Below, piece after piece: positions 46,201-58,200 of a DNA stretch of 64,000 bases. Numbering within the stretch: the stretch's first letter is position 1; every line of letters begins with the position of its first letter. The stretch spans positions 620,001 through 684,000 of the forward strand of contig JALDNG010000038.1 of NCBI GenBank assembly GCA_024349245.1, written 5' to 3'. Source of the DNA: Neodontobutis hainanensis. Lineage: Eukaryota; Chordata; Actinopteri; Gobiiformes; Odontobutidae. Under the pieces are notes generated by a model. It searched no databases, was not told the origin of the DNA, and saw only the letters and a program-made list of their open reading frames with translations. The position numbers and the translations under genes were made by a program.

Positions 46201-49200
46201 TTTTTTTCTATGTCTGCATACTTTCCACTGCTTTTTTTCCAGGTATATTTATCTAATTTCAGCAATTAGCAATCCAATTTGACTAAACTATAACTTATGT
46301 AAATGTATCGCTTTAGTTCCACACATTTTCCTTTTTTTTTCCAGTTCAGATTTAGCGTTTTTTTTTTTTTTTTAAATATGAGGCCTTTCAAATTCCAATC
46401 CTGGTTAAGATTGGGTTTTCGTTAACAATAAGGAGCACTATAGAGTCTATTTTGTTCTGCTTTAACCCAGACCCAGGCAGTAGCGCTACATCCAGATCTG
46501 AGAAAGTACGGTGAAAAAAAACAAACCTACAGACTCCCAGAAAGACCGCACCTTATGTTCTGTAAAACTCAGAGTTACACAGCGGAAGATCTGAAGCCAG
46601 GGACTGTGTTTGTTCTCTTTTTCTTTAAGAAAACCATCAAATTACATTAAAGCTTGATATTTTTTAACCATTTTGAGGCTCTACATTACGAGATATCCTA
46701 CCAGTAATGTAAATGTTTATACAGTCAGTTTTCGACCTGCTGCCAGACTATTGACGGAGTAAGGAAAGGCAATACCAGACAATAGTTTGTTTTAAACACA
46801 CAGCTATTTAAACCCATGTTTCCTCAAACTATGAGCCTTAACTTGCAGTAATTGTATCTAGTTCCTGTTAAGTCTTCATTTGTATGCACACACACGTTGA
46901 GCTGTTGATTCTTGTGAAATCTAATCTCCATTCAGAGCATCCTGCCACTTTTAATTTAAGGTCAGATTGGGATTTTATTCATTAAACTGACAATCTTTTG
47001 CAGAACATCTTCTAATGAGCGTCTCGTACGAGGACACTAACAAGACTCTGATGGACACACACTGGTCTGGGCTCAAATCAAACCGAGACAAACCTGTGGC
47101 CTTTATCCGCGGCGGATTAATCAGACGGATGTGGCATTTCACTTGACGACCGACATGACAACAACAGCCTGGATTATTTATGAAAACCTCTTCTCAAAAG
47201 GTGTTTTCCGACAGATAATTTGATTGGTTTGAGCTGATCCGATTGTTGTGATATTGTGACCAACCCATCATGATTCCCAAAGTATAATGCAGTGACTTTT
47301 GGTTAATAACCTCATTTTACTGCAGACTGTTGCTGAAGGCATCTTGACATAACGGCCCTGTTTCAAGAAGCAGCTTTAGTGTGAACCTCAGAGTAAGTTT
47401 ATCCAGGAAAGAGGATTACTCTAGGTTTTTGGTTTCACAAAGAGTTAATCTAAACTGAACCTGGTCTAACCTGGTCTTTGGCAGGTTTTGTACCAACACA
47501 GAGTCTGGTCCTCTGTTGAATCTGACAGAAGAAAGTCAGAACAGAAAGAGGCAGCCCAACAAAAGGTAAAAATGTATTATATTCTGAGATGATGCCAAGA
47601 AACATGTAGATATTGAATGGATACTATGTGTTACTAAAATTGAGATATCTAAAATGAGCATTGAGTCTTTATTTTATACAAATAGACCATAAAACTGAGC
47701 AGGATTTATTGCAAAGACATTGTTTGCAGTTATGTTTCTGCTATGCTCTGCCTAAAAGTGCTTTGAATAATCACAGTGTTGCCCAGAAACCAATGTCACT
47801 TCTCAGGACCTGCCTTTTACACTTCAAATTGTACCATACATATATTTGAGTCGCTGAAGTGTGACTTTTCCTTCCTCTCTTTCTCTGTATTGCAATGTTT
47901 GGACACATTTTACAGTAAAAGGAAATGATAAAAGCAAACAATATGAATGTAAATGAGTCAAGGGGCACAAAAACTGGTCCCTTCAAAACAAGTCACTGAT
48001 AAAACATCTAAAAAACATTCAACGCTATCACACACACAAAATTCATCTTGTGTGAACCTGTGATTGTTTTTGAATAAAAACCTGAATTTCTTTGACCGAC
48101 TGGACCATTATGAACTGATGGATGGATGGTTTGCTCCTGTTTTGGCTGAAATAATTAACTGACATTGAAGACATAAATGGGTTAAGGCCAAGAGGGGTCT
48201 CCTCCACGCTGCACTTCCTCGGATATCAGGGTCAAAACTGCCACATTTTCAATCAACTCCTTGGATGTTTGTGTTCCTTTCGAGTCAATTTCCTGACGCT
48301 CGGCTCACTCGGCGGCCTGATGAAGCAATCAATCAGAGCTGTCTGTACATGTTCAGAGGGTGACATCTACTCATTTTGGTTTGTTTTCTGATGAAATGAA
48401 AAGATCACCAGAAAAGATTAGTGCAGGAGTGACGGGGAACATCTCAGTATCGGACGTCACTCGATAAAGAACACAGTGTTGTTGCTGCTGATTTACATTT
48501 TCACAAGTGAGTCAATTGTGTTGCTTCTGGATCACCACAACTGTATTCATCCACCATTTTCCACCGTATCTTTAAAGCAAATTTATATTTTAAGCAAACA
48601 ACAAAATTTATTATTGGTTAATTTGAGCACAAAAAGAATCAAGGCAAGCAATCTGATTTCAAACGGTCGACTGCATTGTTCCAAAAACAAGGCGTAAATG
48701 TTCGATAAAAATCATGCGGCATAATTTTTACTGTACCCAGGAAAACAACGTGGCATTATTTTTCAAACTCCAGGCGAAATGTTGTAATGTCAAAGCAAGG
48801 AGTGACTAAATGTTGACAAATTCCCATAAAACAGAAGAAAAGGCAAAAGTTGGGAAAATGTGGAAGAGATGGTGGAGAAGGATAGATGCTACGTTAAAAT
48901 AAAAAGAGCAGTGGTTATCACACATTTTATCAAATCTTTTTTTATACACATACACTATATTTTGTCATAGGACAGATTAATTTAGTCCTGCTCTCTCTAA
49001 ACAACACAATCCACTCAGAATCACAAACGTGCTTCGTGATTGAACCTGCTGAAGGGGGGCAGAGATGGAAGCATTGTCAGATACAGAATGGCAGCATGGT
49101 TTGGTGCAAAAATCTGAACTTCAAAACATGGTAAAAGTAGTAATGGGAAAGTGATGGGCCCATTCCAACGAACACCACTCTTTTTTGTGTCATATCGTCA

Positions 49201-52200
49201 TTTCAAATAATATGACTTCCATGAAGGTGGTTCTTGAAGGAGTTCTTCAAATTTTCTCTCAATATTGATTATTTTTCAATATAATTAGTGGATACTTTAT
49301 TGAGGATCATTTACACAAGAGAAAACCTGCTACATCTACGTGGAATGTGTGTCTATGGTATTGGTCTGGTTCCAGAGACACGAGGAAGAGATACAGAGGC
49401 TGCAGATCTGGAAGTAGGAACAGGAAGTAGAGTTTACATTCAACCAAGACCTGTACCAGACACTGCCTTTGACATTAATAACAGAACTGTTTCCAGGAAC
49501 AGACCGAGTACCTGATGCCCTCTTCTTCAGATCAGTGTTTACTCAACAACTTAGACCATCCCCTGCTTTCAGACTGCCATTAGTCTGTAGAATCAGTCAG
49601 TCCGGCAGATAAAGTCTGAATCAACTCATTTAAAGAGACACAACAACCGAATTTTCCCTTGGGAATTAATAAAATGTTAATTTAATTATATTTGATTAAT
49701 TTAGTTTTTTTACTGACGGTGCGACGCCAAGTAAAGTAAATATGTCCCTTTGTCTCCGGACATGGAGGCGTTGTGTCATAAGCACAATGTACTTATTGTT
49801 CAGGACTGAGTTGATTGCTTTGGTTCGACTCCATCAAACCACGTCTAATGTGAATTTGTCGTGTAAGACTCTAGCACAAAACTCCAGCCTTGCTTTAGAG
49901 ACCCCTGTTATTGTCGGCGGGTATTTCTTAATGTTTACGAGTCAAACCCAGGCAGCTTTGTTGAAGCTGTAAATAGTGCTTTTATAATTGCATGTGAGAC
50001 CTTTTTGTCAGTAAACAGCCTTTTATTTTGCCCATTTGTTGCTTGAAAGACTGTTTTTCATGTATGATCTCCTGTTTATAATTTCTATACAGCTCGGTCT
50101 GATTAGCAGCCTGATAGTCTGCGCTATCACTAATGCTGCCTGTTGTGTTGGATTTAAGCGTAGGTTGGCTGCATGTCTTTACTTTCATGTTCCCTTTCTG
50201 AACTTTTATTTTAGAAGTTGTACCCACTGAAGGTATCCCCCTATTGATGGAAATAATTGGGGAGCAGTGCATTTTAATGACTGCGCAGCTGGATCACAGA
50301 GAGCTGCCTACTGTACATATGAAAGGCTGCCAGGTCCATGATGGTTGGAAACTGTCGGTGAACGCTTCTTTAAAAAAAAAAACAGATGGAGCTGAATAAT
50401 AAGGTACAAGGGAAGATACATGTTTTCAGTGTTGCAGGGGAGAAACTATGCAGAATATGTAAAACAGTTAAGACAGTAGTTTATCAGTGTTTAGTGATTT
50501 CCAAGCTTTGCAACAAATGGTCAAGGTTTAACGGAAATGATTGCACCAAACCTAGCTCGACTGCTGCTGTAACTATAATAGATCTGCCCACCAATAGTTG
50601 GCTGTAGACTGGCTACAGAGAAAGACTCATTGCTAAATGTGCCAAACCAACAAGCTGCCATCTACCAGCTGGAAGCCCTGCTGTAACGAATGCAGAGATT
50701 TGGTTTTCCTGAATAACAGTAACAAGTGGCAGCTGCAGTTAGCGTAGCAGCGGCAGTAAATCAAAACCTGGTTGTGTTGAAATAACTCATTTGTTTTAGT
50801 ATTTAGTTTAGATTTAGTCTGTTCAGGGTTAAACTGTGGAATAGTCTCAATGATGAACTGAAAACATGTCGGTAGTGTTAAGAAATTTGTTTCTTTGTCA
50901 TTTCTTTATGTACGCACAATGACTTTGGTGTTTGGTGTTTTGATGTGTGTCTGTAAAATAAATGAAATGTAAAAAAGATCAGCTCGATAGGCGTAAGCTT
51001 CCGCCGACACCTTTTCGGTCAAACAACTTTTTTTTTTCAAATATTGTTTACACCATATTTTTTTTTTCAATGTTTGCTTGTAAATAGTTTATTTTTCACA
51101 TTTTCTTTTGAAAATGACTAAAATAAACATCCTACCTACCTACCTACCTACATATTGCTTCTATTACATAACCAGACAGGTTGTACTGGGGCCAGCACTG
51201 CCTGCAACAGTTACATCATATCACATGAAACAGCCTACAACATTTAGGGTTGTGGGTTGAAACTGGATAAAGTCAGGTTAAAATGTATTTTTATTTGGAC
51301 TTTAACAGGTTTAAATTGGATAAAATTTGACACTGATAGAAACAGGTTTACAGTGGGTTTACCTGGACACTAACTCGAATCACTCAGTAGGAAACAGTTT
51401 CTTTGCCTCTGTCAGAACATAGTTAATTCTGTTGTTTATAGTTTATATTGTACCTGGTATAGAAACTCGTCAACTACATTCCAGGTTTTACAGGACTAGT
51501 TTTAGAATCAGGGCACGCTCGCTCGCCGCACGCTCCCTTTTCCTCATGAACCACATTCACTGCAGCTGCTACAAAAGCCAATTATGTCATCTCCCACTTA
51601 ATGACGGCATGATGGAGGCGATCGATGGCCCGAGAGGCAGCTTGATAAGGCGACTGGCAGATTGTGGTGAATACATCAGAAGCGCAGCCCGGCACACACC
51701 TCGATCCATACCGGCCGTCGATATTTCTGCTCTGCTCAGGTCTGGGCTCAGAGGAAGAGAGGATCGCAGTGGAAACACGTGTAGAGCAGAGCTGGAAGTG
51801 TAGCTTCAGATGTAATAACGCTACTGTCTGTCTCCTGTCGGGCGCCAAGCATAGAAATAAAAAGTTGTGCTTATTTTATTGAGTGCTAACATAGTGAGGA
51901 TTTTTTTTTTTCCTTGAGTCTGGTATATATTCAAGAAGAATTAGTAACAGTCTAATCCCAAAGTAAAAACTGGAATCACTGGTCTTCTTTGTGGCGTTGT
52001 ATTGACTTAACATGAAAGTAAATGAAATAACCAAAGCAGCAAGTCAAAAAGAAAGTTCCAGTCAAGAGAGGGGGTCATCCAAAGACATGCAAGTAAAGTT
52101 TTGTCTGAGTTTAGTGTGCTTTATTGTGATTGTTGAACTTAACCCCTCTTTATGCTCTCGCCCCTCACGACCCGTAACAGAAAACCAGAAAACTAAAGTG

Positions 52201-55200
52201 AAGTACATTCAGTATATCTTTGGTATCATTTGGATCACCACAGATGTATCGCTCAATTAACTTCTTAGGCTTAGTGGGAGAATGGTTAGTGAGGGATTAA
52301 GGTTGTGGGATCCAAATCTGCTTTTTAATGATGATACAGAGAGGAGTGTGCCTCTGACAAGTGGTAGAAAATGGCTTAACTGTTATTAAATGCCTGATTG
52401 TACGATTTCTGAAAAAATGCTAAATCTCACACTTAAACGACTCACTGAATGAAAGTGTCTCTGTGTGTTAATTGAAGCTGACATATAATCAATGCATTCT
52501 TCTATCAAGGCTCTTCAAACCTGAACAACACGAGCTGAGTCCCACATATTTACATTTCCCTGCTTCCAAAATGAGATAAACTGTTCAGATAGTCACAATA
52601 AAACAGGTTATGTAACCATTGTATTTACATAATTCGACTGAAAAACACTGACATAAATGCATTTGCGTTGTTTGCACAGCTGCTCATTTGTCACAAAAAC
52701 ATACAATACATGTTCTATTTCCCTCCTTTAAGACAACGTGCTGACGTCAAGAGCCCCTAAATGTATTTTTTCCAACACACCGGCTGTAATCACTGCCGTC
52801 AAAGACGTGTGCAGCTCTCCTGCTTTGTCCTGCTCATATTCCAGACATGTCTGAAGCACGCAGTTATTCATCAGGTGACATTTAACCTGCAAAGGTCTCT
52901 GGCTTCTGGGAAACACATCCATTAAAGCTTTCCAAAAAACATAAATATTGAATGTACAACAATATTAGGTACCACTCTTATCTGGTACAGACATAAATAG
53001 AGATGTGCTGTCGTAAGCTTACAGTACGCTCCGAGGCTAGACTTTCAAGAAAACCTGAGACGTGTGGTTTAATTTCATGGCTGTATATTCTTTTGCAGTT
53101 AAGGTTTAAGGCAACCCTGTGAGGGAAAACTTGGGGCAAAATCTCGCAAAGCATAACCCGCTGTTGTCATGACTAATAAACTTTCAGGTTTTTAGGTTCA
53201 GGAAAGCAGCACAGACTGAAGACAATATTTAGAGAGAAAAACATCCTCAAGGTGCACATCAGAATGCGTCGGAAGAAGTCAAAATCTAGACCGGACAGTA
53301 CAAACAACAGGTCAAGACCAAAGTCATATTATTCAATCAAAAGCAGTCACTAAAAGCAGGACTTCAATTACAATACAACTTAATAATACTAAATCTTGAT
53401 TTCAGAAAGAAAGAGGTCAAAGAACATATATAAACTCTCTTAGTACTACACATTTCTGATTGTCGTATTGGATCCATATGTGTACCCCTGAACATTTATG
53501 TAAGAACACAACATTTTTAAGCCAGTCATACTCATTTTACTTTGCAGAAAAACTGTGTCTTTGATTTAGGTTTGGAATTAGCTCCCATTTCAGTCATTTC
53601 CCCCTGGAACTATATCCAGTTCTCCAAAGTTTTGTGTTTTTATGCATTTCATTTCTCTGATTAGTTCAATGTCTTTCTGGATGCAGTTGAGATGAGACAA
53701 ATTTTCCCTTTAAATGGGGGGATGTTGTGCTGCTGCTGCTAGTTGGCCTTCTCCTCAGGAAATGTGCAGTGTGCTACAAATTTGATGCCGCATCCCAGGG
53801 TCTGTCCTGTGTTGTCCACAGGAGTCATAGATATCATGATCGAATTCTTCCCATTTTCCAGTTTTAGACTCACCAATTTTCTGCAATCTGGTTTCCCCAC
53901 CTGATCGCTTTCTCACCTGTTTACCGTTATGGAGCCATTTTTGTATAATTTTTGTATTTTTCAGAGCATTTTTTAGAAAGACTGCCACCTTCTTTTCTTG
54001 TAAGCCGAGATTCTTTTTCCATTTGTTCACTTTGGCTTGCTGTCCAAGGCCATACATGGGCCTAAAACTAATAATAATCATATGTTAAATTATGTGTCAT
54101 ACCAATTAAATGTAACCCATGCCCTTTAATACCTAATTTGTTCATCTGTGTGAATTGAATTGAACGCAGTATTGTATAATAACTTTTATATGACCATGTG
54201 CACTGTTACTTGGTGGATGCTCACTGACCTTTCTGAGCCTGATGACCCCCTCCTGGTTGCTCTTGTTGGTCACAATGTCAAACATTCCTGGGCCGTCGCT
54301 GCCAGTGATCCTGTACTCCATCTCCGCATTCTCCCCGATGTCTGCGTCCAGCGCTCGCATCGATCCCAACGCCGCCCCCAGCTCCAGCGACTCGGGGACC
54401 CGAAACTCGTACAGAGCTGAAGCAGGACAGAGACAAGACTTTAGGTCATTGTTCTGGTGTTAAACCCAGCAGCATCAGGTATATACTGTAGAGTCGCTGT
54501 GTTCAAAACCACTATAGACCTTCCAAAGCTCACTATGGTCATTTTCAGTTGGTATGAGTAACTCTAGAAGCTGTCTTGAGCTTCCACTACGTCGTGTCAG
54601 AAAAGCAATGTCGTTATAGAATTGTCACACAAAATCTACTAACGTCTGTTTCTCACAGTAGTTAGAGAGGACTTTTAAAAGTGCATTACCTATGATTTGA
54701 ACAAACGAAAAGATAGAAGTATTGTTTTTGGTTTTTAAATTCAAATTTAACAATTCTCATCAGTTTTCACCATTGTCACTTGTTTAGATCACAAGTTCTG
54801 CCTAAATCAATGAGAAAAGGCATATGCTTTGTTTAATTCATTCATAAGGACAAAAACAGCTCTTGCAAATAAATGCTAGATTGTTATTGAAAGATTAGCC
54901 CACATTTATTCTATTTTCTTTAGGTAATATGACTTTGTATGGATTTGGATGTACCGCAGGTGTGCATTTGGAATGAACTTGGATAAAAGCACATCACATT
55001 ATAGACTTAATCTATATCCATCTTCAGCCTAAACATGTACCGAGGCTGACATTGTAAAGGCATACGTCTCCAAAGGCAGTGTCAGTGTAAAAAAGCAGAG
55101 GCCACAAACCAAGATCACATCCTCAGCAGCTCTTTTCAAGGTTCTTATTTCCCCACAATGAACCAATCGTAGCATTAACAACTCCTCTCTTTATAATTAT

Positions 55201-58200
55201 AAACAAACAAACAGATGACATATTGAAAAGAAATGACCCACTGTGACACACATCAGCGTCACGTCTTTTTCAAGAGTGGGCCTCTGACATAAAGCGGTGA
55301 GTCAGAGACAGTGAGTCACAGCCAATCACTGAGCTGAGATATTAAAGCAGTAAAAGGAGGCAGTGAAAGTGCATCTGAAAGAAGAGTGGCAGATTTAACA
55401 CTCATATATTTGGAGATCAGCTTAGGCGCACACATTTGAAAGGATTACTTAAACATATTGACTTTCTAAACATAATACCAGGGAGCTATTTTACTATTCA
55501 TACTCTTATCCAGTTATACACTAACAAACTAGAAAATAGTTATAGTAATAAAAGTCATTTGTGAGATCTGTTAAAAACTTGTTTTGAATCTTCACAACTT
55601 TTCAAATCACTGGGACATTTGCCGTTAAGATGCCATTTCATTCACAAATATAATAACTCACATATTGCTAGATTATAAAACAAAGTGTGAAAAGGGGGTT
55701 TTAAGACAAAAAGAAAGAGTGGATCCAGCCTGAACCCTTTCACTCATAACAATTCCTATAACAACCCAACAGTTTTTTTTTTAACTTGGGAAGGCTCTGT
55801 GCTCTATTTATGCAACATTTCTCTGATTGGTTGTAGGTTTTTCCATTGCATCCAGAGGCAGTGTTTTTTCTGCATCTGTTAAAATCCAAATTCTAACCAA
55901 AGATTAGACTTGGAAAGCTTTATACAATTACATTTTGACACAATAATCAAATCTAAACACGGTACAGCAGTTCCTATTCTGCATCTTTAAATGTCCACAC
56001 ATTGCCATAGTTACTGACTTTACCACAATAAAGACATCAGTAAGAATATGGCACACCCCACCTTGGATAAATAGGTGTGTTTGTTGATGTTTTAAGGCAA
56101 AATTTAGCATTTAATTGATGGCTGCCTGTCGTCGGTGGCAACCCCAGCTGCGTCCCGTCTTCTTAAATAAATGGCCGTGCGCTGCGAGAGAGGAAGGAAG
56201 CGTCCGTGATATACACACAGCCCGCAGAGACAAACGGCACTGACACACTAATAAAACACGCTGACAGTGTTTTGGCAATGCCTGAGTCGGCAGGGCTCCG
56301 CGCGACGCTGACACTTGCCTCGGCTCACTGTAAACATATCGACACATGCACAACAACGAGGCTTCCCCAGGACTACGATGTTTTTTTTTTTACAAAAGAG
56401 TTAAATACTGTTTGTGATATTTATGATGGAAAACTGTAAATTTAACTTACAGTCAACATTTTATAATACTAGTAACTTAATATTTGAAATGAAACTATTT
56501 TTTTTTGTGAAAGCATGAGTTTCTTTATAAGCCATTGGTTCCACAATACACTCAAATCTTGTCCAAATCTCGTCCAAAGTGTTGATAATCCACATGAAGG
56601 CCTTGGGTTTGTGAGTGGCTTGATGTTTCCTCAGTGACCAGTGCAGGAGTGAAAAGGGCAGGCGGCTGATGGACAGATGCGGCAGCAATGGAGGAGGTGA
56701 CAGGCCGAAGAGTGAGGTGGACGACTGAGGGGCAGCAGTGATGGGTGTGAGCGGACACAGAGGGAGATTGAAGGAGGAAGAAAAAGGCGTATATATTGTA
56801 ACGGGACGCCCAGAGGAGGCAGAGTGTCAGGTGGAGATATCATTGTTGTCGAGCGCAGTGATGCCTCGTCTTTTCATCCACCCAATGCTAAATACTGCCA
56901 CAAAAAAATGGGAAGAAATGGAAATAGCAGTGTTTTTAAATATCATAAACTGACAAAGTGAAGAATGAAATGAAGGCAAAACAGATTGTAAAGTTGAACA
57001 TTATTTTTGGTGTCCCACAGGTGTCAGTGTTAGGACCTCATCTGTAAAAAAATAATAGCTTGATTAAAGCTATTATTGAGAGTGCCTACAGTATCTGGTA
57101 GAAAGTACGCTATAAATGCAGCCCATTTACCATTAGGGATACTGTATATTTAAAAAAGTTGAACAAACACATGATGATACTGAGGTCAATGTCAGTAAAA
57201 TGTTACTCCAAAGGGAAACCAATCCAATGTGTGAGTGATTGCTGTATTCCATTAAAATGTCATGTTGTCAGGTGCTTACAACACCAGGATACAATCCTAG
57301 TGCAGCCCTGGGAGGCGCCGGTGAACAGTGAAGTCAGCGGGAGTCGTCGGTTCATGCTTTCACTTATTCCTTTTCAACTCGGCACGTGTCTCTCTCTCTC
57401 TGTACAGTCTACGCCGGCTTTTACCGAGTCGGGGGGAAACACGCCGACACCAGTAATCTGTCAGTCTGATCTGGCTGCCTTCACCGATCGAGAGGGAGCC
57501 AGTCAAAGGCAGACGAGAAGGGAACGAGGCAGGGGAGAGGAGGAGGAAAGAAGAGACAATGAGTGAGATACTGAGAGGGGGAGTAGATAGCGAGGCTTGA
57601 TGATTGATGAGTACGAGGTTAACAGAAAGGAAAGAGAGAACAGCAGCAAGGACGGACAAATTGAGAAGACTGGCTTCATGGAGTTAAAAGCAACAAAGGA
57701 AGATTTAAAAGCAGGTAAAGGAGAAAAAGAGTCTGAGCCAGTGTATTGGAAATGTATTGTATTGTGGCATACAGTACATATTCTGATGCATCTTGTGTTT
57801 TTCATTTGGCAAAACACTTCCACACGTCCTGATGCATTCTTTTTTAACCATTTTATCAATCTTTTTGGGGTTTTCATTTTTACCACCTTAAAAAACAAAC
57901 AGCCGCTAATCTGGACTAAAGACATTAGACATATTTAGCAGTGGATGTTTATGTAGACCTCCAGTGGACAACACATCAAGAGATCCATGGCATACTTGTG
58001 GCCAAGGCTTGCTTTCTTCTTTCTTCTTCTTTCTTCTTCTTTCTTCTTTCTTCTTTCTTCTTCTTTCTTCTTCTGTCTTCCTTCTTCCTTCTTCCTTCTT
58101 CCTTCTTCCTTCCTTCTTCCTTCTTCTTCCTTCTTCTTCCTTCTTCCTTCTTCCTTCTTCCTTCTTCCTTCTTCTTCCTATTATTATTATTATTACATGA

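Larger units (their letters stand above)
46159..54228 (-). other. cdh6 intron, 8.1 kb
   Basis: Contains a terminal fragment of a DNA transposon (47355-47500), a LINE 3' end with CCTA tail (50815-51155), a repeat-free balanced segment at 51500-51850, and an unassigned minus-strand open frame at 53755-54081. Other short open frames have no signature. Confidence 0.6.
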
